A stretch of 33,909 bases of DNA from Anaerolineales bacterium (GTDB lineage Bacteria > Chloroflexota > Anaerolineae > CG2-30-64-16): positions 1 through 33,909 of the forward strand of contig JADGQF010000013.1 in assembly GCA_017882045.1 (NCBI GenBank), in the 5' to 3' direction. The position numbers and the translations under genes were made by a program. Shown piece after piece: positions 15,151-23,253 of the stretch. Below the pieces are notes generated by a model, which had not been told where the DNA came from, ran no database searches, and worked only from the letters and a program-made list of their open reading frames with translations. Positions within the stretch are counted from its first letter, which is position 1. Each line of letters starts with the position of its first letter.

Positions 15151-17502
15151 ATGGTGCACGCAAGATCCGTTCCTTCCGCTGTCCCGCCTGACCAGGCCGT
15201 TGCCGATCTTCTCAACGCTCTCGAGAAGCTCAATCATATCGGCGCGGCGGTCAACCAGGCGGGTGCGGGTGACCGGGCCGGTACACAGGCCACGTTGCGC
15301 CTGATCGTGGATAGCGCCGTACAAATGGTCGCGGGCGCGTCGGCGGTGATCTACACCTATGATGAGGCGCGCGGTGTCTTTGACCCATCGTCCCGCGTCT
15401 CTGCCGGTGAGTTGACGGACGAGGTTCCCTCGCCGGACGGAGCACAGGCGGGCCCGACCGGCGCGCCTCCGGAAGGGGTTGGCGCTGAGGAATCTGCCCC
15501 CCAGCCGGCCGGCGACGAGCCACGCCCGGATGGCCTGGGCATGGGCGCCATTCATGCGCGCCGTCCGATGCTGTCTTATGAGGAACTCGATCCGGGTATT
15601 CACCCGGCTAAGGTGGCTGCAGGCGCGCAGAGCATGGCCGCTTTTCCCTTGGTTGTGGCTGGGGACTGCGTAGGGGTGCTGTACGTCTACCTGCGGGAGG
15701 CGCGCTCCTTCAGCCAGCTCGAAATGCTCATGCTCGGGAATTTCGTCAATCAGGCCGCGACCACCGTCTACCATGCCCGCCAGTTGGCCGGCGTGCAGCG
15801 CGACCTGGCGCGCAAGGATGACGAGCTGACCCGGCTGCGTAAGGCCGGCCTCCTGATTTCTTCCCGGCTGCGGCTCGAGGAAACGCTGGAAGCAATCCTG
15901 CAGATGGCCCTCGATGTCACCAATGCGCGTTACGGGATTTTCCGCCTCCTGGACGAGAGTGGGCGCTACCTGGTCACGCGCGCGATCGCCGGTGAGCACC
16001 TGGGGCAACCGGCCATCGAGCCCTTGCCGGTTGACAGCACCAGCGTCATGGGTTGGGTGGCCCGGCATCGCCAGCCTCTGTGCATCCCCGACCTGCAGGC
16101 CGACCCCTGGGCACGCGTCTACTATCCTCTGGACCGCGATCTGACGATGCGTTCGGAGCTGACGGTGCCCCTGCTCGGCGCCAACGGACATCTCGAAGGG
16201 GTGCTGAACCTGGAGAGCCCGGTTGCGGGCGCCTTTGGCGAACAAGACAGCCATCTGCTGCAGTCTCTGGCGACTCAGGCGAGCATTGCCATCCAGCAGG
16301 CGCGTTTGCTGGATGCGCTCCAGGAAATTGCCGGTCTCCTGTTGGTCCAGCCCTGCCAGCGGGTGTTGGATCGCCTGGCCGAGCTGGCTTGCGAGCTGCT
16401 CAACGCCCGCTCCAGCGCAATTTGGACGGTGCAGGGCGAACAACTGGCGCCGCGCGCCTCCGCCAATCGTCATCGCCCGGGCGACCCTCTGCCTCTACGC
16501 CGCAGCCTGGCGGGCCAGGCGATCCTTGAGCGTGACGCTGTGATGGCCAGTGATGTGCGCGCGGATCCGCGCTTCGCCCGCCTTGACCTGGCTCTCGCCG
16601 AAGGCTGGGTGGGCGCGCTGGTGGTGCCGGTTTTGAGCGGCGAGGATGCTGAGCCGCTGGGCGCTTTCGGCGTCTATAGCGGCCAGGCGCGGGATGGAAG
16701 CTTTGGCCAGTCGGATTGGGACAAGAAGGTGCTGAGCATCCTGGCCCGCTATGCGGGCCTGGCACTGCACAACGCCCGGCGCCAGGAAGCGTTGCGCCAG
16801 GCGCAAGAGCAGCGCGCCGTGGCGGAGACGTTTGCCGCGCTGGGCGATATTGCGGCCAACCTGCTGCACCACCTCAACAACAAAGTGGGCACCATTCCCG
16901 TGCGCGTGCAGGGGATTCAGGATAAGTACGCAGCCGTCCTGGATGCCAACCCCTATCTCGCATCCAACCTGGCCGAAATCGAGTGCAGCGCGGCCGAGGC
17001 GATGGCCGCCGTGCGGGACAGTCTCTCGCTGCTGCACCCTATTCAACTCGTGCCTGTCAGCCTTGCAGCCTGCGTCTCCAGCGCCCTGGCGTCGGCGTCC
17101 CTGCCCGCCAATATCGCGGTCCAGAGCGAAGGGCTGGAGAGTATGCCGCCGGTGGCCGCCGGCCAGCAGAGCCTGGTCCTGGTGATCATCAATCTGCTGC
17201 AGAATGCGGCCGAGGCAATGGATGGCCAGGGGACCGTGATTATCCGGGCGACTGCCCAGGGCGGGCGCGTGCTGCTGGCGGTCAGCGACAACGGTCCCGG
17301 CATCCCGCCGGAGTTGCAGGAGCGCATCTTCGAGTTCAATTTCTCGGCCCGCAAGGCGGCCAAGCGGGGCAAGCTGGGTTTTGGCTTGTGGTGGGTCAAA
17401 ACGCTGATGGCACGCCTGGGAGGTTCTATTCAGGTGGAGAGCGACGGAAAGACAGGGACTACGTTCCGGCTGAGCCTGCCCTGCGCGGAGACCCGGTCAT
17501 GA
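15151..17502 (+). CDS. Multi-GAF sensor histidine kinase
   Basis: This is the sensor half of a two-component system, 783 residues and without membrane segments, so probably cytoplasmic. Three GAF-like domains are seen: about 25-210 (first one interrupted by a Pro/Gly/Ala-rich insertion around 85-135), about 235-385, and about 390-555. A helix with GDIAANLLHHLNNKVGTIPVRV (about 565-590) carries the likely phosphorylated His. The ATPase domain follows, with N-box IINLLQNAAEAM, G1 VSDNGPGIPPEL and G2 GKLGFGLWWVKTLM. The ligand is unknown. The start at 15151 is chosen over ATG 15145 because +1 of the TATACT promoter falls on it. The stop overlaps the start of the response regulator by four bases, so the two are translationally coupled. 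Confidence 0.88.
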   Translation: MVHARSVPSAVPPDQAVADLLNALEKLNHIGAAVNQAGAGDRAGTQATLRLIVDSAVQMVAGASAVIYTYDEARGVFDPSSRVSAGELTDEVPSPDGAQAGPTGAPPEGVGAEESAPQPAGDEPRPDGLGMGAIHARRPMLSYEELDPGIHPAKVAAGAQSMAAFPLVVAGDCVGVLYVYLREARSFSQLEMLMLGNFVNQAATTVYHARQLAGVQRDLARKDDELTRLRKAGLLISSRLRLEETLEAILQMALDVTNARYGIFRLLDESGRYLVTRAIAGEHLGQPAIEPLPVDSTSVMGWVARHRQPLCIPDLQADPWARVYYPLDRDLTMRSELTVPLLGANGHLEGVLNLESPVAGAFGEQDSHLLQSLATQASIAIQQARLLDALQEIAGLLLVQPCQRVLDRLAELACELLNARSSAIWTVQGEQLAPRASANRHRPGDPLPLRRSLAGQAILERDAVMASDVRADPRFARLDLALAEGWVGALVVPVLSGEDAEPLGAFGVYSGQARDGSFGQSDWDKKVLSILARYAGLALHNARRQEALRQAQEQRAVAETFAALGDIAANLLHHLNNKVGTIPVRVQGIQDKYAAVLDANPYLASNLAEIECSAAEAMAAVRDSLSLLHPIQLVPVSLAACVSSALASASLPANIAVQSEGLESMPPVAAGQQSLVLVIINLLQNAAEAMDGQGTVIIRATAQGGRVLLAVSDNGPGIPPELQERIFEFNFSARKAAKRGKLGFGLWWVKTLMARLGGSIQVESDGKTGTTFRLSLPCAETRS

Positions 17503-18773
17503 ATGAGCATCCGGCGCGCGCGCTAATTGTCGAGGATGAGTCCGCCTGGCAGGCGCTTCTAGGTGAGATCCTGGCAGATGTCGGTCTCGAGGTGGATGTC
17601 GCGTCAAACTACGAGACGGCCCTGGCGACGCTGCGTTCCGGCGCACACCGGCTGGCGGTCGTTGACCTGTCGCTCGACGCCGCGGATTATCAGAACCAGG
17701 AGGGCTTGCGGGTCCTCGACGCCTTGCGCCGCTCCGACCCCGCCTGCGTGCCGGTGCTGCTGACCGGTTTTGCTACCGTCGAGTTGGCAGTCAGCGCGCT
17801 CAACGAGCATGGCGCATTTACGTGCCTGCGCAAAGAGACTTTCCGGCGTGCTCAGTTTCGCGATGTGCTGCGCCAGGTCTTGGCCTTAGCCCCCGTCCCC
17901 GCGCCGCTACCCGCCGCGGCCCGCAGCTTCCCTGATCCGCCTGCACCGGCTGGGGTCGAGGCGCCGCCTTTACTTGGGTGGCGCTCGTCTCGCACTCTGA
18001 CCGTCCAGAAAGAAGCCGCGCCGGTCGTGTTGCCGGCTCCGGGTCCGGGTCCGGCTTCCGCAGCGAGTGCAGCCTCCGCAGCGAGTGCAGCTTACGCAGG
18101 CGGTGCAACTTCGGCAGCAGCCGCTGGTCCCGCCACGGGCGCAGCTTCCGCAGCGGGCGCAGCTTCCGCCGCCCTTGTGGTTGAGGACGATGCCGGTTGG
18201 CGCAGCATCCTGGGCGAGTTGCTAGCTGAGGCGGGCTACCGGGTACGCGAGTGCAGCAGCTATGCGGAGGCCTTTGGCTGTTTGCGGCGTGGGCGCTACG
18301 CCGTGACCGTCGTCGATCTGTCGCTGGCAAATTCGCTGGAGCCGGTAGCTAACCGGGACGGTTGTCGGGTGCTGGAAAAGGCCCAGGCTGCGGGGATACC
18401 GGCCATTGTGGTCAGCGGCCGGGGCACACGCGAAAATGTCGAGCAGGCCTATGGGGATTATGGCGTCGCCGCGTTTCTCGAGAAACAGGGCTTCGAGCGG
18501 GCCGGTTTTTTGGCGGCGCTGGCTGAGGCTGTCACCGGGTCGGCCGAGGAGAACGCCTTGCCGGAACTGACGCGCCGGGAGCGCGAGGTCCTGGTTTTGT
18601 TGGCGCAGGGACTGACCAACAAGGGCATCGCCAACGCGATGGTCATTTCGACCAACACGGTCAAGCGCTACCTCAAGTCGATCTTTGAGAAGCTGGACGT
18701 GGACTCGCGTGCCTCGGCTACGGCCAGGGCGTTCAGCGCCGGTCTGGTGAATGACGAAGCCCGCCGGCGTTGA
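17499..18773 (+). CDS. Tandem-receiver LuxR-type response regulator
   Basis: The 424-residue protein has two receiver domains and a DNA-binding domain. REC1 (about 8-128) has ALIVEDESAWQALLGEIL and D56 in VVDLSL. REC2 (about 224-345) has VVEDDAGWRSILGELL and D273 in VVDLSL. Both share unusually similar text (EDxxxW, LGE(I/L)L, SxYExA, VVDLSL), suggesting an internal duplication. Between them is a Pro/Ala-rich linker (about 130-222) whose end is an Ala-Ser-Gly run encoded by 18-base repeats. A LuxR/FixJ helix-turn-helix closes the protein (about 355-415: LTRREREVLVLLAQGLTNKGIANAMVIS then NTVKRYLKSIFEKL). It starts on the ATGA overlapping the kinase stop, so it is the cognate partner. Target genes are unknown. 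Confidence 0.88.
   Translation: MNEHPARALIVEDESAWQALLGEILADVGLEVDVASNYETALATLRSGAHRLAVVDLSLDAADYQNQEGLRVLDALRRSDPACVPVLLTGFATVELAVSALNEHGAFTCLRKETFRRAQFRDVLRQVLALAPVPAPLPAAARSFPDPPAPAGVEAPPLLGWRSSRTLTVQKEAAPVVLPAPGPGPASAASAASAASAAYAGGATSAAAAGPATGAASAAGAASAALVVEDDAGWRSILGELLAEAGYRVRECSSYAEAFGCLRRGRYAVTVVDLSLANSLEPVANRDGCRVLEKAQAAGIPAIVVSGRGTRENVEQAYGDYGVAAFLEKQGFERAGFLAALAEAVTGSAEENALPELTRREREVLVLLAQGLTNKGIANAMVISTNTVKRYLKSIFEKLDVDSRASATARAFSAGLVNDEARRR
18058..18172 (+). repeat. Low-complexity coding repeats (Ala/Ser/Gly linker)
   Basis: Within the response regulator gene, CGCAGCGAGTGCAGC occurs twice at an 18-base period and GGGCGCAGCTTCCGC occurs twice at an 18-base period a little further on. 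They encode the flexible linker between the receivers and probably arose by slippage. Confidence 0.6.
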
Positions 18774-18914
18774 AGCCGCTCGCTCCTCCCCTTGAGTCTT
18801 ACCCGTACCTCGCTGCTAATCCCAACCTTGACCCATTCAACCCAGCAGACGTATGCGCACTCCCGCGGGCGCGGCGCACGCGCATCGCGGGCAGCAAAGA
18901 CTGGCCAGACGGCG

Positions 18915-20243
18915 TCAACCGCCGCGCGCCAGGGCGGCATCCAGTTGCTTGACGGAAGTGATGCCGGCGACGGTGCGCACAAAAGCTAACAGGTCGGGGC
19001 TGCGTTGGCGCAAAGCGTGCAGCTTGTCCCCGATCGGATCGGTAGCTCCCGGGCCGACGGCATAGGAACCGTGGAAGGCAAAGTACGCCTGGTTGAGCTT
19101 GCGGATACGATAGCCGTGGTCCCATAGAACCCTACGCTGCTGTTCCATGTAAGCTTGCGCTTCGCTTACCCGGCCCTTAGCGAGCAGGTCGTCGACGTGC
19201 AGACGAGTCTCGCGCATGGTCTGCCCGTAATCGAAACTGGGCTTGGCCGCTGCCGATGGCTGTCCGGCCTTCGCTGGCGGCGGCGCGGGCGGCGGCGCGG
19301 GCGGCGGGACGAGCTCGGGATAGTAGCGCTGGATAACGGCCTGGCCGATTTCGCCCCCGACGATCGAGGCGACCGTTTCGTTGAGCGTGCGGGTATCGCC
19401 GTTGTCGCTGTAATGCCAGCCTAACGGACGGAATTCAAGATAGTTGTGCGTCCATTCGTGGGCGACCGTGTCTGTGACCCAGGATAGATCGGACACGGGG
19501 ATGACCATGGTCGGGTAAGCGCCCAGCCCCCCAATGCCTTCCACCAGCGCGCTGACGTCGGGCTGTTTCTCCGCCTCGGCTTCGACCCGTTCCTTGTTGC
19601 TGACCGTTTGGTCTGGCGCCATCAGGATTGTCTGTTGTACGAGGATGCGGTCGCGGGGTGAGATGATCAGTTGGTCGGGTCCTTCGGTAAACTGGAACAT
19701 GACCGGGGGCCACACCCGGCCCGAAGTGCCCAGCCCGGCCTCTGTCAAGACTGTGCTGACCTGCCTCTGCAATATCCATTCGACAGCCGGACGGCGCGCC
19801 GCCTGTTCGGCGCGCACCGCGTCCAGTTCTGTCTGCAGCGGGGCGGCGGCGGTGTTCGGGCTCGTCTGTGCCGGATCGGCATGGATGGCTTCGATCTGGC
19901 CGGAGAGATCATTGACTTTTTCGATGGTGCGGAAGTAGCTTACCACCAGGTCATGTTGCTCGGTCGCTGAGCGCTCGTCGCCCGGATGCGAGAAGAAATC
20001 GTGCATCTTCTGCTCGATCGCCTGGACCTCCCACGCGCCCAGCCGGAATCCCTGGTCGCCGACTGCCAGGTTGGCAGCAAGCCCGGTCCTGTCCGGGCCG
20101 AGGTAACCATCGCTAGGAATGGCAAAGCCGAGCAGCGCCAGAAGCAGGACGAGGAATACCCGCCGGCGGATCTTCGCCCCGATGCCTTGCCGGCTTCTGC
20201 CGGTCGCGGCAGGTTCAACTTTAGCCGAAACAGACGTGACCAC
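18915..20243 (-). CDS. Membrane-anchored zinc metallopeptidase-like protein (HEWTH)
   Basis: The 442-residue protein has a basic N-terminus, one membrane segment (about 28-45, RRRVFLVLLLALLGFA), a coiled-coil-prone region with few distinguishing motifs, and VAHEWTHNYLEF with the HExxH zinc site (H262, E263, H266). Downstream, LNETVASIVGGE offers a likely third ligand Glu (about 289), the arrangement of gluzincins. A Pro-rich stretch (PPPAPPPAPPPA) precedes a C-terminal helical region. I do not recognise a named family. The start is a GTG at 20243, chosen because TGG-TATAAT ends six bases before it; an ATG at 20282 would lie upstream of the -10 box. The substrate is unknown, and catalysis outside the membrane is inferred. 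It diverges from the GNAT gene. Confidence 0.75.
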   Translation of the reverse strand: MVTSVSAKVEPAATGRSRQGIGAKIRRRVFLVLLLALLGFAIPSDGYLGPDRTGLAANLAVGDQGFRLGAWEVQAIEQKMHDFFSHPGDERSATEQHDLVVSYFRTIEKVNDLSGQIEAIHADPAQTSPNTAAAPLQTELDAVRAEQAARRPAVEWILQRQVSTVLTEAGLGTSGRVWPPVMFQFTEGPDQLIISPRDRILVQQTILMAPDQTVSNKERVEAEAEKQPDVSALVEGIGGLGAYPTMVIPVSDLSWVTDTVAHEWTHNYLEFRPLGWHYSDNGDTRTLNETVASIVGGEIGQAVIQRYYPELVPPPAPPPAPPPAKAGQPSAAAKPSFDYGQTMRETRLHVDDLLAKGRVSEAQAYMEQQRRVLWDHGYRIRKLNQAYFAFHGSYAVGPGATDPIGDKLHALRQRSPDLLAFVRTVAGITSVKQLDAALARGG

Positions 20244-20249
20244 GGCCGG

Positions 20250-20258
20250 ATTATACCA
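20250..20258 (-). promoter_or_regulatory. Extended -10 promoter of the metallopeptidase gene, leaderless
   Basis: On the minus strand TGG-TATAAT (20258-20250) is followed by CCGGCC and then GTG at 20243, again six bases. The -35 region is poor. It decides the start of the metallopeptidase gene. Confidence 0.65.
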
Positions 20259-20281
20259 TACGGGCGAGTTTTGGGAGCGCA

Positions 20282-20310
20282 TTGACTGCGCGCGCCCGGT
20301 GTGCTATGCT
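20282..20310 (+). promoter_or_regulatory. Promoter of the GNAT gene
   Basis: TTGACT (20282-20287), a 17-base spacer ending TGC and TATGCT (20305-20310). The start of transcription would be near 20317, giving a short leader with AGGAG before the ATG at 20338. It is back-to-back with the metallopeptidase promoter. Confidence 0.65.
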
Positions 20311-20337
20311 GAATCCGTCGATATGAGAGGAGTGTCA

Positions 20338-21195
20338 ATGCCGGAGGTTTCAGACGTTCAGTTCATGCCGGCCAGCCGCGTATCGGCGGCCCAGCGCGTG
20401 GCGGTCATGAACGCCGCTTACATCGACTACTTTGTGCCAACGCACGTGACACAAGACCAACTGGAGTTGATGGACCGCTGTTATGACATCATGCCCTCCC
20501 GTTCGGTGGTCGCGCGCACGCGTTGGGAAACGATCGGCATGGCCCTGCTTTCATTGCGTGACGATCGGACCTGGATCAGTGGGGTGGGAGTCGTGCCGGC
20601 CTGGCGACGTCGCGGGCTCGCCCGCTCGATGATGGCCTGGCTCATTGACCAGGCGCGTGCTGCCGGGGCCAGGCAGATAGCCCTGGAGGTCATTGCGGAT
20701 AACCACCCGGCCCGGCAGTTGTATGGCTCACTGGGCTTTCGCGAGGTGCGCGAACTGCTGTGCTGGCAACGCCCAGGCACGGCCGACCCGCTCCCGATCC
20801 CTTTTGAGCGGCTCATCTATGCTCCTTGCCAGGATTTGCTCGATAACTTCGAGGCCTGGCACGGCCAGCCCCCTTGCTGGCAACGTGAACTGGCCAGCCT
20901 GCGCAAGATAGCCGGGCCGCTGAAAGGCTACCGGTTGGACTACGAGGGCCGGCCGGCCGGCTATTGTATTGTCGGAGGACACGAGGACGCCGTCGCATTA
21001 GTGGACGTGGGGATCAACCCGGAGGCGGGGTTGCTGATGCCTGGGCGGCTGCTACTCCAGGCCCTCGCCGCTATTCACCTGGGTAGCAGCATCTCGATTA
21101 CGAACGTTCCGGCGGATGACCAACTGAACCGCATCCTGGCGGCCCTGCGGTTCCTTGTCACCTTGCGCCAAATCGAAATGGTGCTGGATCTCTGA
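20338..21195 (+). CDS. GNAT family N-acetyltransferase
   Basis: The 285-residue product has a clear acetyl-CoA-binding GNAT domain in its first half: GVGVVPAWRRRGLARSMMAWLIDQA (motif A, about 82-106) and ALEVIADNHPARQLYGSLGFREVRE (motif B). The second half (about 155-285) looks like a degenerate second GNAT domain (GYRLDYEGRPAGYCIVGG), so it may be a two-domain acetyltransferase. The acceptor substrate cannot be told. The start at 20338 has AGGAG upstream and fits the promoter at 20282-20310. It converges on arfB. Confidence 0.82.
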   Translation: MPEVSDVQFMPASRVSAAQRVAVMNAAYIDYFVPTHVTQDQLELMDRCYDIMPSRSVVARTRWETIGMALLSLRDDRTWISGVGVVPAWRRRGLARSMMAWLIDQARAAGARQIALEVIADNHPARQLYGSLGFREVRELLCWQRPGTADPLPIPFERLIYAPCQDLLDNFEAWHGQPPCWQRELASLRKIAGPLKGYRLDYEGRPAGYCIVGGHEDAVALVDVGINPEAGLLMPGRLLLQALAAIHLGSSISITNVPADDQLNRILAALRFLVTLRQIEMVLDL

Positions 21196-21226
21196 GAACA
21201 CTATCGCCGAGACTTCTCGATCTCCG

Positions 21227-21679
21227 TCAGTCGTCGGTATCGGCCGAGCGGCGGGTTTGCTTGATCTCGGAGCGCTCGCGCTTGGCGCGCAAGCGGCGCT
21301 CGCGGCCCCCGGCAGTCGGCTGCGTGGGCAGACGGCGCTTGCGCTCGTGCAGTGCGGCGCGCAGCAACGCCTGGAAGCGCGCGGTGACATCCTCACGATT
21401 GGCCAACTGGCTGCGCGTTAGCGAGGAGAACAGGTGCAGGCTGCCGTCAGCGTCGACATAGTGGCCCAGCCGGGTAAGGAGACGATCACGCTGCATTTCC
21501 GACAGGCTTGGGGATCCGGCGATGTCAAATAGCAGCTCGACCCGCGTTTCGCTGCGGTTCACATGCTGGCCGCCCGGCCCGCTGCTGCGACTGAAGCGGA
21601 AGGTTAGCTCACTCAAGGGGATCGCGAGATCGTGAGTGATTGCGATCGTTGTGGGGGCAAGATAAGCGTCGGCGTTCAC
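21227..21679 (-). CDS. arfB: Peptidyl-tRNA hydrolase ArfB (ribosome rescue)
   Basis: ArfB (YaeJ) enters stalled ribosomes lacking a stop codon and hydrolyses the peptidyl-tRNA. The 150-residue product has the release-factor domain 3 signature FRFSRSSGPGGQHVNRSETRVELLF with the catalytic GGQ (about 36-38). It ends in a basic tail (HERKRRLP, ERRLRAKRERSEIKQTRR) that in the family lies in the mRNA channel. The start is a GTG at 21679 without a clear ribosome binding site. It follows the kinase-like gene after 25 bases and is likely the last gene of that operon. Confidence 0.92.
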   Translation of the reverse strand: MNADAYLAPTTIAITHDLAIPLSELTFRFSRSSGPGGQHVNRSETRVELLFDIAGSPSLSEMQRDRLLTRLGHYVDADGSLHLFSSLTRSQLANREDVTARFQALLRAALHERKRRLPTQPTAGGRERRLRAKRERSEIKQTRRSADTDD

Positions 21680-21704
21680 GAGGCACTCACAGTCAAAGAC
21701 GGCT

Positions 21705-22481
21705 TTACACCAGCGGCCACGGGAACGGGCGCCGGTCCTCAGGCGGTTCCGGGAAGTGCCCCGCTGCCAGCAGGGCCGACAGGCGCATGCGCAAGGCTGA
21801 GATTTCCTTGCTCGCGAGCAGCGCGGAGAGCTGGCGCATGGTCGAACAATCCGCCTTGGACAGATCGGACTGGAACCGCGCCAAGTCAGCCGTCAGTTCC
21901 ACGGGGATAGGCTGTCCGGCGAAATCCCAGATCACCGTCCGCAGCTTCGGCTCTACATTGAAGCAGACGCCGTGATCAATGGCCCAGACTCGCCCGCCGC
22001 CGGCTCCCAAGCAGTGACCGCCTTTGCGATCGGCGTTGTTGACGATGACATCGAATAACGCCATCTGTTGGAGGGCGCAGGCGTAGAGCGGATCTTGATG
22101 GAACGTGAAGAAATGGGCCTCCTGGTCCACTTCCACGAAAAGCTGGACCGCGCCATTGCCGTGTGGGCCGTCCCTCAGCACGGTGGGAGGCACGAAGTCC
22201 CAGCGTAATCCCTGGCTGATTATATAAGCGGCTACCTCCCGCAATGCAAGTGTGCCGCGTGGGAAATCCCATAACGGACGCTCGCCGCGGATCGGTTTGT
22301 ATACTATTAGGGCTTTCTGCTCGCCATCTGTTACCCGGCCCAGGAACGTCGAATTGGAGCTCCAGGGCAGCATACCTTCCAGCGTCAGCGACCCCGACTG
22401 TAGCAGGCTCAACAGCCGGTTACCCACCTGGGCGCTGGCTGGTAAAGGCGTCGCAAGCCAGCGGGTGTTGTTGTCCTTCAT
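21705..22481 (-). CDS. Kinase-fold conserved protein, SCO1664 (TIGR03843) family
   Basis: The 258-residue protein resembles the actinobacterial/Chloroflexi SCO1664 family, thought to share the phosphatidylinositol 3/4-kinase fold. Visible landmarks are a Gly-containing strand (FLGRVTDGEQKALIVYKP, a possible ATP-binding Lys), GERPLWDFPRGTLALREVAAYIIS, the catalytic-loop-like FDVIVNNADRKGGHCL (about 143-158) and IDHGVCFN in the metal-binding position. The substrate is unknown. The start overlaps the DUF3090 stop by four bases (ATGA). In Actinobacteria the same three genes (this one, DUF3090 and a histidine phosphatase) stand together, so they probably work as a unit. Family assignment is from recognition, not from a search. 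Confidence 0.82.
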   Translation of the reverse strand: MKDNNTRWLATPLPASAQVGNRLLSLLQSGSLTLEGMLPWSSNSTFLGRVTDGEQKALIVYKPIRGERPLWDFPRGTLALREVAAYIISQGLRWDFVPPTVLRDGPHGNGAVQLFVEVDQEAHFFTFHQDPLYACALQQMALFDVIVNNADRKGGHCLGAGGGRVWAIDHGVCFNVEPKLRTVIWDFAGQPIPVELTADLARFQSDLSKADCSTMRQLSALLASKEISALRMRLSALLAAGHFPEPPEDRRPFPWPLV

Positions 22482-23119
22482 TGCAAATAATCACTATTCC
22501 ACCTGGTGCGTGTCGCCGGTGGTAAGCAGAAGTGACCGAAGTCATCCATCGGCTGACCACAGTTCGGGCACGCAGGTCGGCCCGCAGCGATGACAAGCTC
22601 CGCCTGTTGGCTGAGAAGCAGAGCCTGCCCGCGCGTCGCAAACAGTTGCAGGTCCGCGTCTTCGTCAGCGCTGTCGCCTTCCTGATCCACGAAGGCCTCA
22701 TCTGCGCCGGCTTCGTTTGAGAAGCCCTCATCCGTTAAGCTCTCACCTTCAAGCTCCGCCTCTTCGAGCTCGCCTTCACGTGCTTCAGAGAGCGTGAGCA
22801 CTACCAGGTCATGCACGCGGTCGTAACCCAACGCGACGCTCGCAACTCGGAATTCCGGCTCTAACGGTTCGCCCAGCGCCAGGTTTGGCCTGGCGGCCAC
22901 CAGCGGCTCAGCGAGCTCCGGGTAATCAAGCCTGATCTGCTGAAGTAGCCGGGGGATGACCTTGCCCAGCGCCACCGCCTGCTCTTTTTCAATTACCCAG
23001 GAAAACGGCTGTCCCCCGATGTATGCCTGGAGGATGAAAACTCGCTTACCCGGTTCGCCTATTGCCCCGGTGGTTATCCTTGTCACCGGGAATATATCAT
23101 CGTCGTCAAACTGTACCAT
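22478..23119 (-). CDS. DUF3090 (TIGR03847) family protein
   Basis: The product has 213 residues from the ATG at 23119. The N-terminal part (DDDDIFPVTRITTGAIGEPGKRVFILQAYIGG and IEKEQAVALGKVIPRLLQQI) matches the DUF3090 pattern. The C-terminus has a small zinc-ribbon-like CPNCGQPMDDFGHFC. Between them an acidic, low-complexity insertion of about 45 residues (ELEEAELEGES...EGDSADEDAD) is unusual. The start at 23119 is preferred over GTG 23155 because AAGGG lies eight bases before it and the family begins there. It is coupled to the kinase-like gene by an ATGA overlap. The function is unknown. Confidence 0.82.
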   Translation of the reverse strand: MVQFDDDDIFPVTRITTGAIGEPGKRVFILQAYIGGQPFSWVIEKEQAVALGKVIPRLLQQIRLDYPELAEPLVAARPNLALGEPLEPEFRVASVALGYDRVHDLVVLTLSEAREGELEEAELEGESLTDEGFSNEAGADEAFVDQEGDSADEDADLQLFATRGQALLLSQQAELVIAAGRPACPNCGQPMDDFGHFCLPPATRTRWNSDYLQ

Positions 23120-23253
23120 GTCTGTACCCTTGCTGCCGATTGGCAGCCATGCCACTTAGGGCGAAATTGCGCCTGATTGTGGCGCTTTTGTGGCCATTTG
23201 GGTTCGGCTGAATCTCAGCTTTCCACCTCAGCCTGGCTCTGTGTCAAAGGCTA

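Noticed and set aside
15046-16473. 475-codon open frame antisense to the histidine kinase
   Set aside because: It is a shadow of the GAF domains on the plus strand, with no ribosome binding site, promoter or family motifs.
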